A stretch of 64,000 bases of DNA, taken from the NCBI RefSeq assembly GCF_002797555.1, contig NZ_PGFA01000002.1:248001-312000 (forward strand). Reading direction: 5' to 3'. The notes under the pieces were generated by a model. It had not been told where the DNA came from. It saw only the letters and a list, made by a program, of their open reading frames with translations, and ran no database searches. This DNA comes from Hymenobacter chitinivorans DSM 11115 (lineage in GTDB: Bacteria; Bacteroidota; Bacteroidia; Cytophagales; Hymenobacteraceae). Each line of letters opens with the position of its first letter. Positions within the stretch are counted from its first letter, which is position 1. Below are positions 17,643-25,391 of this stretch, in pieces. The position numbers were made by a program, and so were the translations under genes.

Positions 17643-19010
17643 ATGGAAGAACTATACATAGTCCCACAAACCGTTGAAAATGAAGATTTCCTTGACGAAG
17701 GTCAGCCCGAGGTCTTGGACGTCAACGCCGATGAGCGTAAAATCATCTGGCAGGCTAAGGACTTCTCTATTCGTGAATTCTCAAGCATGACTACCGATGG
17801 GGAGTTAATTCTTCAGCCCGAGTATCAACGCAACTTTGTGGCCTCCGCCTCCATCTCTAGCCGCCTCATTGAAAGCATCCTTATGGATGTACCTATTCCA
17901 GTCATCTACCTGGCTCAGGAACGCGACGGTACTTTTTCTGTTATTGATGGCCAGCAGCGCCTCACTTCATTCCTCTCCTTCGTCAACGGCAAGTACCCCA
18001 ACGGCGATGAGTTCAAGCTTACTGGTCTTACGGTGCTAACTGAGCTGAACCGTCAAACCTTCGTGCAGTTGTCGAGAGAATTGCAAACCAAAATACGTAC
18101 TACCACTATTCACTCCATTATCATCAAAAAGGAGTCGAATGATGATATCAAATTTGAAATATTTGAGCGCCTGAACACTGGCTCTACCAAGCTCAATGAG
18201 GACGAAATTCGCAATACTGTGTACCGCGGTGCCTATATCAAACTCTTATCCGAGCTGGCGGCTAATCCTACATTTCATGAGCTAGTGCGCAAAGAGAACT
18301 TCCGTAACCGCATGGTGTACCGGGGTATGATACTCCGTTTCTTGGCAGTTTCGGAGAAGTCTTATCTGAATTATAAGTCCTCGATGATGCAGTTCTGTAA
18401 CAAAGAATTGCGCGACAATCAGCACTTAGCACCAGCTAAGGCCAAAGAATACCGTCAGCGTTTCGAGCATTGCCTAAGTTTGGTAAAAACGGTGTTTGGG
18501 GCTAATGCCTTTCGCCGCTATATCCCTGCCACTACTACCACTCTTGGCCGGTGGGCCGAAGGGCAGATAAATATGGCTCTGTTCGATTTGCAGATGGTTG
18601 GTTTCGTCAACTACTCGCAAAACGACGTTCTTCGCAACGCCGACTTCATCCGAGAGGGCCTGCTTGACCTAATGGCCGAAAACGAAGAGTTTCAACTGCT
18701 CATTGGCTACAAAACATCGGACACCGACAACGTACGCCGCCGCTTCCGGATTTACTTCGATATGCTTGAGCGCATCATTGGCGACTCCAACTACAGTCAA
18801 CGCACTTTTTCCCCGCAGCTCAAAACCAAGCTTTTCAAAGAAAACCCCGTTTGTGCCATATCCGGACAGCAAATCTTAACCATCGAGGACGCTGAAGTTG
18901 ACCATATCATTCCCTACAGCAAAGGAGGCCCGACCTTGCCCGAAAACGCTCAATTGGTACTACGCTACTTCAACAGGGCGAAAAAAGACAAGCTTGTTGA
19001 TGCAAATTAG
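17643..19010 (+). CDS. DUF262-HNH protein, GmrSD-like restriction factor
   Basis: The start is set at ATG 17643 (MEELYIVPQTVEN), because the upstream in-frame sequence lacks protein character. The 455-residue product has an N-terminal DUF262 domain with QPEYQRNF and the hallmark DGQQRL at about 102-107, then FEIFERLNTGSTKLNEDEIR and a long helical middle. Near the C-terminus is an HNH-type motif, EVDHIIPYSKGGPTLPENAQ, where the DH pair and Asn are the expected metal and catalytic positions. DUF262 proteins such as GmrS are NTP-using parts of type IV restriction of modified phage DNA; fused DUF262-HNH proteins act as single-chain versions. It starts the plus-strand cargo. The following MG-starting gene is 110 bases away and may be in the same transcript. 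Confidence 0.86.
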   Translation: MEELYIVPQTVENEDFLDEGQPEVLDVNADERKIIWQAKDFSIREFSSMTTDGELILQPEYQRNFVASASISSRLIESILMDVPIPVIYLAQERDGTFSVIDGQQRLTSFLSFVNGKYPNGDEFKLTGLTVLTELNRQTFVQLSRELQTKIRTTTIHSIIIKKESNDDIKFEIFERLNTGSTKLNEDEIRNTVYRGAYIKLLSELAANPTFHELVRKENFRNRMVYRGMILRFLAVSEKSYLNYKSSMMQFCNKELRDNQHLAPAKAKEYRQRFEHCLSLVKTVFGANAFRRYIPATTTTLGRWAEGQINMALFDLQMVGFVNYSQNDVLRNADFIREGLLDLMAENEEFQLLIGYKTSDTDNVRRRFRIYFDMLERIIGDSNYSQRTFSPQLKTKLFKENPVCAISGQQILTIEDAEVDHIIPYSKGGPTLPENAQLVLRYFNRAKKDKLVDAN

Positions 19011-19120
19011 GTTTAAGATAGTAGCTCTCCAGTCCTGCTAGTATTTTCTAGTATTTTTAGCTTTCTTAGCTGAAGTAAGCTAAAATCCATCTTCAATTGC
19101 TATTGATTTAATATTCTATT

Positions 19121-19912
19121 GTGGGTCACGAACGAGTAGGTCTGTTGCCTCGTAGCCGCCGCTGGCAAGCGGTAGTGACGGGCATTACTGCCTTCTCGGG
19201 TGGCAACGACACAACGGCTGCTTTGGCATCTGCAACGATGCGCAATGCAGCCTCACAGTTCGTTGCTATGCAGCGTGACGAAGGCGTTATTGATTCATTT
19301 TCCTGCTTGCTGTTGCTGGTCGATGCCAGTAAAAAGAGCGACCCACTGGCTTACCTAGCTTCTGCTGGTCTGCCATTATCTGCTGAATTCACCACGCTGG
19401 AGTTAGCCCGTGTGCTTAAGCAGCATCTGCAGGCTCGTTCCTCTAATCAAGAATACAGTGCCTTTGCCTCTCAGGCATTGGTGGATACTGTACGGCAATG
19501 GACTCAACAGCAACAGAGCCAGCAGCTACTGGCTTTTAGCGGCAGCTCCGACTCCTTTGAACCGTGGCGTAAGGCGGCAAGCCCTGCTGGTTTTAGCGAG
19601 TTGAGCCACCTTTTTTTCGGCTCCTTTCTCAGCCGCTACCTAAGCTATTTCCTCGAGCGCGAAGCATCAGCCCGCATTGCCACAATGGTGGACCGCGAGG
19701 TATTTGCGACTCGCCTTAAAGATCATTCTCGTGAAATAACTGCCTCGGCGCTCGACACCGCCAAAGTCACTGAATCATTTGCTGTTGGTTGGTACACCAA
19801 CCACGCTAAAAAGAAGCTGCCTGCTAAAGCAGTAGTGATCAAGTTTCTGGGCTATGCGCTAACCAAGCTGAGCCGAACTTTAACGTACAACGACCACAGT
19901 GAGCGGCGCTAA
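19121..19912 (+). CDS. Unknown partner of the QueC-like protein, Met-Gly N-terminus
   Basis: No family was recognised. The GTG start at 19121 gives MGHERVGLLPRSRRW, an unusual ordered N-terminus with Gly at position 2. The rest of the 263-residue protein is mostly helical: TTAALASATMRNAASQFVAM, LVDASKKSDPLAYLAS, FFGSFLSRYLSYFLER and a basic C-terminal third (HAKKKLPAKAVVIKFLGYAL). No signal peptide or membrane segment is seen. Its end overlaps the start of the QueC-like gene by 14 bases, which indicates tight translational coupling and probable joint function. Small partner proteins also accompany QueC-like enzymes in Qat and type IV CBASS. The fixed N-terminus could be the modified site; that is inference. 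Confidence 0.6.
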   Translation: MGHERVGLLPRSRRWQAVVTGITAFSGGNDTTAALASATMRNAASQFVAMQRDEGVIDSFSCLLLLVDASKKSDPLAYLASAGLPLSAEFTTLELARVLKQHLQARSSNQEYSAFASQALVDTVRQWTQQQQSQQLLAFSGSSDSFEPWRKAASPAGFSELSHLFFGSFLSRYLSYFLEREASARIATMVDREVFATRLKDHSREITASALDTAKVTESFAVGWYTNHAKKKLPAKAVVIKFLGYALTKLSRTLTYNDHSERR

Positions 19913-21803
19913 CCCTTACATCATTCAGTGTAATGATGCGCCGCTTTCTGCCAAAACGAAAGCTGCTGCCAAACCACGCTTTCTGCACCTGGCCACGGTG
20001 GATGTGCCTGGCCAGCCCCGGAACCTGACGTTGGACATCGAGCAGTTCGACCAGGTAGTGCACTTGGTTGATGACCGTATTCGGGATTTACTCGAAATAG
20101 CAGCTTTCGTCTATGGTGCCGACCGGCTGATCGACCGTGGCAACCCAAGCCAGTTTGAATACAGCAATTGGGCCCGTAGTCTGGTCTTTCATATACCGGT
20201 GCGTGACCTTGCTTTTTGGCAACAACCAGCTGTTACCGCTGCCTTGTGCCAGGTGCTGCTCTATCTATCTGGCGACAAGGAATACTGTTTTAACTTCTCT
20301 CAGGGCAAGAACACGAATCATCAGACTCGCCTGTTCAACATTCCGCCTGCTGGCGGAGTTAAGGCCGGCGACGGTTTGGCTGTTTCGCCCGAAATAGCTC
20401 TCTTTTCGGGTGGGCTCGACTCGTTAGCTGGTATTATCGATTTACTAGAAAGAACGACAGGCAAAGTCATACTGACTAGCCACCGGGCCAACTCTAAAAC
20501 CACCAACGTTCAAACCCGGGTTTACCAACACCTACGAGCTGCCTATCCTGAACGGTTGTTGTATTTTCCATTGGAGTGTCATCTGACGCACCAACGTGCA
20601 GTCGAAGAAACACAGCGTACTAGTTTCTTTCTCTACACCGCAGTAGCCTTTGCCTTGGCGCAATCGGTAGGCCATCGTCATATCAACATTTTTGAGAACG
20701 GCGTTACTTCTATCAATCTGCCCAAACGCCAAGATTTGATGAACGGCCGTGCCAGCCGCACGACGCACCCCCAGTCGTTACGTTTACTCAATGCGTTTTA
20801 TACATTATTGGCTAGTGGAGAATTCGTGGTGCGGCATCCTTTTGTTTCCCTCACTAAAACCGAGGTTGTAGAGCTAATTGCCCACCATGGTAAAGCCGAG
20901 CTTATCGCCGCCACTGTTACCTGCACCAAGACGTTCAAAAGTTTCGAGCATCGCAGTCACGCGACTCAGTGCGGCTACTGCTCCCAATGCGTTGACCGGC
21001 GTTTCGCCATGTTTTCGGCCAGCCTAGATGACCATGACACCACGTACGATTTTGACCTCGCCACTGACTCATTTCCTGAGGATAATATAGAGGCCGCTAT
21101 CCATGTCAATGATTACCTGAGGCTGGCAGCTCAGCTAAACAAGCTTTCCTTCGATGGCTTCTGCGACGAATATTTTTCGGAGCTGGCCGACCTGATTCCG
21201 GCAGGCACCCCCATGCTGGAGCAAACGGAGCAGATGAGTGCTTACTACGAGTTATTTCGCCGCCACAGCGGTAAGGTTAGCCGAGGCATTAAAATACTGT
21301 TTGAGCGCCATACGGACCCGCTGCGACCAATTCCACCTAGGTCCATCTATTCATTTGTTAATGACCGCAGCTTCTTACGACCTGAGGTGGAGAAGCTAGC
21401 CGAGTTGGTGAGCAAGCAGATGCAGGAAGGTATTCCGCTAGTTTTCCAGCGCCAACGGCCTGGACATGAAAACGTGCTCAACGACGCCGTGGAAGCGTTG
21501 CTCAACAGTAACAGAAACCGGTACCTACGCGAATGCCCAACTACGCCGTTTTCATTCAGCAAAGTGATACCCGACCATGAGTTGAACGGGGGCAGCCGTC
21601 CACTGTACATCGAATCCAAGCTGCTCAGCAAGAACACTCCACCCAGCAAAGTCACCGATCAACTGATTGCTGACCTTGGCAAATACTGCAACGGCTACAC
21701 GTTATTTCTGCTGTATGATCCTGACCGTCGAATTCCAAAGGATAGCGACTTGAAGGCCTCGGTGGAAGACCGGTGGCCCTGCCACGTCTGCATCATCCGT
21801 TGA
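19899..21803 (+). CDS. QueC-like enzyme fused to PD-(D/E)XK-type nuclease
   Basis: The 634-residue protein starts at a GTG overlapping the previous gene. Residues 1-160 are an N-terminal domain of unknown function. The middle is QueC-like: the ATP pyrophosphatase loop SGGLDS at about 170-175, then HRANSKTTNVQTR, ENGVTSINLP, and a zinc-type cluster CGYCSQC at 357-363 with another Cys near 344. QueC makes 7-cyano-7-deazaguanine (preQ0) from a carboxylated precursor, ATP and ammonia. The C-terminal 170 residues look like a restriction-endonuclease fold: ENVLNDAVEALL, then IPDHEL (Asp at about 560) and YIESKLL (Glu-x-Lys at about 571-573), then QLIADLGKYCNGYTLFLLYD. Length exceeds ordinary QueC (about 220) nearly threefold. 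It resembles defence QueC-like proteins, not the queuosine pathway enzyme; no other preQ0 gene is nearby. The nuclease reading is by motif only. Confidence 0.78.
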   Translation: MSGANPYIIQCNDAPLSAKTKAAAKPRFLHLATVDVPGQPRNLTLDIEQFDQVVHLVDDRIRDLLEIAAFVYGADRLIDRGNPSQFEYSNWARSLVFHIPVRDLAFWQQPAVTAALCQVLLYLSGDKEYCFNFSQGKNTNHQTRLFNIPPAGGVKAGDGLAVSPEIALFSGGLDSLAGIIDLLERTTGKVILTSHRANSKTTNVQTRVYQHLRAAYPERLLYFPLECHLTHQRAVEETQRTSFFLYTAVAFALAQSVGHRHINIFENGVTSINLPKRQDLMNGRASRTTHPQSLRLLNAFYTLLASGEFVVRHPFVSLTKTEVVELIAHHGKAELIAATVTCTKTFKSFEHRSHATQCGYCSQCVDRRFAMFSASLDDHDTTYDFDLATDSFPEDNIEAAIHVNDYLRLAAQLNKLSFDGFCDEYFSELADLIPAGTPMLEQTEQMSAYYELFRRHSGKVSRGIKILFERHTDPLRPIPPRSIYSFVNDRSFLRPEVEKLAELVSKQMQEGIPLVFQRQRPGHENVLNDAVEALLNSNRNRYLRECPTTPFSFSKVIPDHELNGGSRPLYIESKLLSKNTPPSKVTDQLIADLGKYCNGYTLFLLYDPDRRIPKDSDLKASVEDRWPCHVCIIR

Positions 21804-23088
21804 AATAAGGTAGCCGTACGGCCAGTTTGTAGAACCGGCTGAATCCATCAATTTTCGATTTCGTGAGTTCTTGCAAGCTCGGAATGCATGGCGCTGGCCG
21901 TTCATCCGGCTGCTCAGTGTCCTGCTCGTCCAGCCGATCAGGGTAGATGATTAAGCAGTGAACCACCGTGTTTTCATGTGCCCGCAGCTTTTTGAGCACC
22001 TCCTCATCGCGGGCGTAGCCGCTCAGTTGTCGGATGTCGTCGATGATATATTGATCTCGCTGGTAACGTGGCTTGTATTTCGCATCAATGATCCACGGCT
22101 CTGGGCCTGGTAGCAGGAAGTCGGGCAGCCCGTAGTAACCTTTGGCTTGTGTCTGGCCGTGCAGAATAGCCTTGCTGCCAAATTGCTTGCGCAACAGTCC
22201 TAAAACGTACAACTCAAACAGGTACGCCATATCTATCCAGTGCGGCGGAACGCGTACGGTGCTGAAGTGCTCATCGGCTACGGCCAGCAACGAATAGCCA
22301 AAACGTTTCATCAGCAGCCAGCCTACCCGCAACGCGTCAGTGTAGGCCCGGTAGAGCGGATTGTAAGCCGGTGCGGCTTGTTGCCGCACTACTTCCACAT
22401 CACTCACCAATTCAAAGGCAGGTTCACAAAACCGCAGTAGGGGCTCCAGGGTAAGAACATAGCCCGGAAAATTGCTCAAATAGCGCCTCGCAAATAGCAA
22501 AGCTTGCTTCAGCAGCCGGTTCTCTGGAATATCTACGCTGAACTCCGTGAAAGCACAAACCGTCGACAGCGGCCGTTGGCGAAATACTCCTTGCCGTAAT
22601 GTTTGTCCGACCACAAGTTTCCCCTTGATTCGGCCGCGCAACTCACGAACCACCGGATTGTACCCTTTTTTCAAGCCTTGCCGGACAACATCCTGCAGCA
22701 AATACAAGAAATGCCCCACGAGCAGCGGCGTGAGCAAGTCGTCGCGCCGAGGCAGTTCGATAAACGGTGCATTTACATCCAAATGGTACAGTTGACCAAC
22801 CAGCCCGGCTATTTCCGGGTGCTGCAGGCAGTCAAATAGCATCCGCAGGTGATTGACGCTGTGCTCAGTACCGCTCAGTTTGGGCTGCACGTGCACGGCT
22901 AGCTTCTCTGGCTGCAGCCAGTCGGCACCCACGTAGTAGCTCGGTTGAAGATAGCGGCTGCTTCCTTCGCCCATCAGCACCAAGCACTGCTTGTCAGCTG
23001 AGCCCCCGAACAATATTTCTGACCGCGCTACCACTGCGTCCGCTGGCAACGGTATTGGTCTATGCTCGCGCCCGGGTAGCAGTTGCAT
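21793..23088 (-). CDS. mcrC: McrC, nuclease subunit of McrBC-type restriction
   Basis: McrC supplies the cleaving PD-(D/E)XK domain to the GTP-driven McrB ring, cutting DNA with modified cytosines. The 431-residue protein has an N-terminal region with VHVQPKLSGTEH, the family segments VRELRGRIKGKLVVGQTLRQ and FTEFSVDIPENRLLKQAL, and a C-terminal nuclease with LPDFLLPGPEPWIIDAKYKP, in which Asp (PDF) and DAK form the catalytic motif. It ends at 21793, 11 bases inside the convergent QueC-like gene end. The gene starts 2 bases after the McrB stop. It is the last gene of the minus-strand operon. Confidence 0.9.
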   Translation of the reverse strand: MQLLPGREHRPIPLPADAVVARSEILFGGSADKQCLVLMGEGSSRYLQPSYYVGADWLQPEKLAVHVQPKLSGTEHSVNHLRMLFDCLQHPEIAGLVGQLYHLDVNAPFIELPRRDDLLTPLLVGHFLYLLQDVVRQGLKKGYNPVVRELRGRIKGKLVVGQTLRQGVFRQRPLSTVCAFTEFSVDIPENRLLKQALLFARRYLSNFPGYVLTLEPLLRFCEPAFELVSDVEVVRQQAAPAYNPLYRAYTDALRVGWLLMKRFGYSLLAVADEHFSTVRVPPHWIDMAYLFELYVLGLLRKQFGSKAILHGQTQAKGYYGLPDFLLPGPEPWIIDAKYKPRYQRDQYIIDDIRQLSGYARDEEVLKKLRAHENTVVHCLIIYPDRLDEQDTEQPDERPAPCIPSLQELTKSKIDGFSRFYKLAVRLPYFNG

Positions 23089-23090
23089 CG

Positions 23091-24284
23091 TTAGGCGCCC
23101 AGGCTATTAACCTGCTGTTTAGCGGTGGGCAGTAAAATGCCGTCGCGTAAGTATTCATGCAGTAGTGGGCGTAGTTCATACTCCAATTTCTGCCGCAGCG
23201 TGAGTCCGCTATCGTCTTTTACCAGAAAATAGCTGTGTCCGGGCTGCACATCGTGCATATCGAACTCGGGCGACATGTGCGTCTCAAACAGTTGCTGTAC
23301 TTGCTCAAACAGCCGCCGCGCAGGTCCCTCCGGCACCACGTTGGCATCGGGCAGTACCGTCACAAACGCAAAACGCCGCCGGATGGCGTAATCCATGTGC
23401 CCCACCGACCGGTCCGCCGTATTCATGGTACCGATGATGTAGAGGTTACTTGGCAGGCGCAGCACTCGGTTCTTATCAGCACCCAGGCCATACACGCTGT
23501 CGACTTCCTTGCCTCGGTTCTCAAGCGCGTAGATCAACTCCCCCAACACAGCGGGGAGGTTGGCCCGGTTGATTTCATCAATAATGAGCACGTAATCATT
23601 ACCTGAGTCAGCTGCCGCCTGCTCCGCTAGTTCCGCCAGTACTTTGTTCTCAGCTTGGTAACGCAAGCTGCCTGCTGAAGTGGTATCCGCTACAATTCCG
23701 CGTACGAAGTCCTCATAAGCATATGCCGGGTGAAACTGAATCAGCTTACGGTGCGCCGGCTTTGCGGCCAATCGGTCGGCTATTTGCTCAGCCATGCGGG
23801 TTTTGCCGGTGCCGGGTGGCCCTTGCAGCACTATTTGTCCCTTAGCTTTCAGCAAATCAATCGTATCCTGCAAGTGCTGCATTTGCTCAAATTCATTGTA
23901 ACGCTGTTGAATATCAGTTACCAGCGCATGCATGTTATAAGGATTGATGCGACAAATACCTATCTGAGTAGGATAATTCAATTCGCCCCTTCGAGGCAAA
24001 TCATAGATAGCAGCATCTGCTACAAAAAGTTTGTCACTATACTCTATCCATAGCTTTTTAAATTCTTCTTTCAGATCAGGGAAGTTAAGGACAGACACTG
24101 GCTTTGTAAGCACTTTGGCAATGCCTAAGCCAGCATGCCCGTCCGTTAGAAATACCAAATCATTTACTTCGTAAGTATTGCTCCAAACTCCGATTACAAT
24201 ATGCCTCTCCTTTAATAGATGATAAAACAAAGGTGTATCATCGGATTTAGAGCCCCAGCGGCATCCGAGTTTCCAAATGGTCAT
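23091..24284 (-). CDS. mcrB: McrB, AAA+ GTPase of McrBC with EVE-like N-terminus
   Basis: The 397-residue protein has an AAA+ domain with Walker A GPPGTGKT at about 155, Walker B VLIIDEINRAN, and the McrB signature GTMNTADRS. The first 110 residues (IWKLGCRWGSKSDD, IVIGVWSNTYEVNDLVFLTD, GLGIAKVL) look like an EVE/PUA-type reader, which typically recognises modified bases. The first 120 codons are strikingly AT-rich (one 60-base line inside, 24001-24060, is 33% GC by count; 23341-23400 is 58%). It is co-transcribed with mcrC and lies 31 bases after the GIY-YIG gene, so this McrBC belongs to the same operon as the helicase-methylase module. Confidence 0.9.
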   Translation of the reverse strand: MTIWKLGCRWGSKSDDTPLFYHLLKERHIVIGVWSNTYEVNDLVFLTDGHAGLGIAKVLTKPVSVLNFPDLKEEFKKLWIEYSDKLFVADAAIYDLPRRGELNYPTQIGICRINPYNMHALVTDIQQRYNEFEQMQHLQDTIDLLKAKGQIVLQGPPGTGKTRMAEQIADRLAAKPAHRKLIQFHPAYAYEDFVRGIVADTTSAGSLRYQAENKVLAELAEQAAADSGNDYVLIIDEINRANLPAVLGELIYALENRGKEVDSVYGLGADKNRVLRLPSNLYIIGTMNTADRSVGHMDYAIRRRFAFVTVLPDANVVPEGPARRLFEQVQQLFETHMSPEFDMHDVQPGHSYFLVKDDSGLTLRQKLEYELRPLLHEYLRDGILLPTAKQQVNSLGA

Positions 24285-24314
24285 ATATAGAGCAATGTTT
24301 CAAACCATCCCTAT

Positions 24315-24803
24315 TCAACTCGTCTCAAACGAGTTGAATAGCGTGTTCAATTCCAACGCCGCGTACACTTCCAGCAGCGCCTGCGTCACGGCATCGGGCA
24401 CTACTACCCAGCGCACCGTCATGCCGGCCACCGTGCTCTTCTCCGCCACAAACAGCGGCCCGAATACCCGGTGACGCGCCAACGCCTGTCGCGAAAGCCC
24501 AACTAAGCCGGCTGCGTGACCCGCTGCCTCCGCCACCCGGCGCGCCCGCAGAAACGCAAACGAGGCGCTGTAATGCGAAGAGCTGGCGCGGCCATGCTCG
24601 CTTAGCCGACGGCGCAGGTCGCGGGTGCGGCCCACGTACACGGGCTGGTCGTCATGATAGAAGGCGTAAATCCCCGGCGTACCCCTGGGAATGTTCTTGG
24701 CTAGTTCAGTCCGTGTTATGGGAAAGCAGGCTTCCAGAGTAGCGAGTAACGCAGGAAGCTGAGCAGTATGTTCGGCAAAGGTTTGCTGGGGAGAAGCAGG
24801 CAT
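24315..24803 (-). CDS. GIY-YIG nuclease-domain protein
   Basis: The 162-residue protein starts at ATG 24803, overlapping the stop of the previous gene (TGATG), so translation is coupled. Its core is a GIY-YIG domain: GIYAFYHDD, then VYVGRTRDLRRRLSEH, with the second Tyr-Val-Gly of the triad and the catalytic Arg after it. Residues before (about 1-43) and after form helical flanks, and the domain lacks the usual extra DNA-binding modules. GIY-YIG nucleases occur in restriction enzymes (for example Eco29kI) and homing enzymes. Here it is likely the cutting subunit or part of it for the helicase-methylase-ATPase module, because the genes are contiguous. Confidence 0.82.
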   Translation of the reverse strand: MPASPQQTFAEHTAQLPALLATLEACFPITRTELAKNIPRGTPGIYAFYHDDQPVYVGRTRDLRRRLSEHGRASSSHYSASFAFLRARRVAEAAGHAAGLVGLSRQALARHRVFGPLFVAEKSTVAGMTVRWVVVPDAVTQALLEVYAALELNTLFNSFETS

Positions 24804-25390
24804 CAAGAGCCGAAAAGGTCAGGTTGATTCGAGGCCAGCTGCTGCCGCAACTTGTCGAGGGTAGTGCCGCCCGGCAGCTTCATGCGCTTAAACACGTTGG
24901 CTGCGGGGTTACCCAGATTGTGAAAATAATGCACGTAGGTGCTCTTGAGCACGTCGTTGAGCGAAGAGCCGTACACCAAATCTGGCAACTCCCGGCGGAG
25001 CGGCTGGGCAATGCAGCGGCAATCATGCAACGAAGCGTTCAGAGGCGAATCGTTCAGGTTCGGTGCCACCAGAAAAAGGTCTTCGTACAGTTCCACTTCA
25101 AACCGCTCGTCGGGACTGCCCGGCGCGTGCACCTCAAAATACAGCTTGGTGCCGCGGGGTAGCAGCAGCCAGTGGGCCTTGCCGGCTAGCTCCAGCTGCT
25201 GCGCCGCCGTGGGCAGCGGGTCGCGGCTGGGGTCGAAGGGCTTGCCCACGGGCGGGGCCACCACGAAACCGGCGGCGTTGTCGGTGAGCAGGGTGTACAC
25301 CGTGTGTTCGGCCAGGCTCAGCCGCTCGCCGGTGAAGGGGTCGTAGAAGTGACCGTGTTGGTAGCGGAGGACGCGGAGGGAGGCAGGCAT
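24803..25390 (-). CDS. Unknown 195-residue protein of the defence operon
   Basis: No family was recognised. The sequence is a mixed alpha/beta protein with no signal or membrane segment: HFYDPFTGERLSLAEHTVYT at the start, KAHWLLLPRGTKLYFEVH and VELYEDLFLVAPNLNDSPLN in the middle, and a C-terminal DVLKSTYVHYFHNLGNPAAN ending in DLFGS. Its start is 1 base after the ATPase stop and its end overlaps the GIY-YIG start, so it is translated in a fixed ratio with both. The position between an ATPase and a nuclease suggests an adaptor or specificity subunit; nothing in the sequence proves it. Confidence 0.6.
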   Translation of the reverse strand: MPASLRVLRYQHGHFYDPFTGERLSLAEHTVYTLLTDNAAGFVVAPPVGKPFDPSRDPLPTAAQQLELAGKAHWLLLPRGTKLYFEVHAPGSPDERFEVELYEDLFLVAPNLNDSPLNASLHDCRCIAQPLRRELPDLVYGSSLNDVLKSTYVHYFHNLGNPAANVFKRMKLPGGTTLDKLRQQLASNQPDLFGS

Positions 25391-25391
25391 A

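Noticed and set aside
17495..17677. Short open frame upstream of the DUF262 gene
   Set aside because: It overlaps the DUF262 start in another frame and shows no domain or coding texture.
19899..21803. Housekeeping QueC of queuosine synthesis
   Set aside because: The protein is about three times too long, ends in a nuclease-like domain, and no queD, queE or queF gene is nearby.
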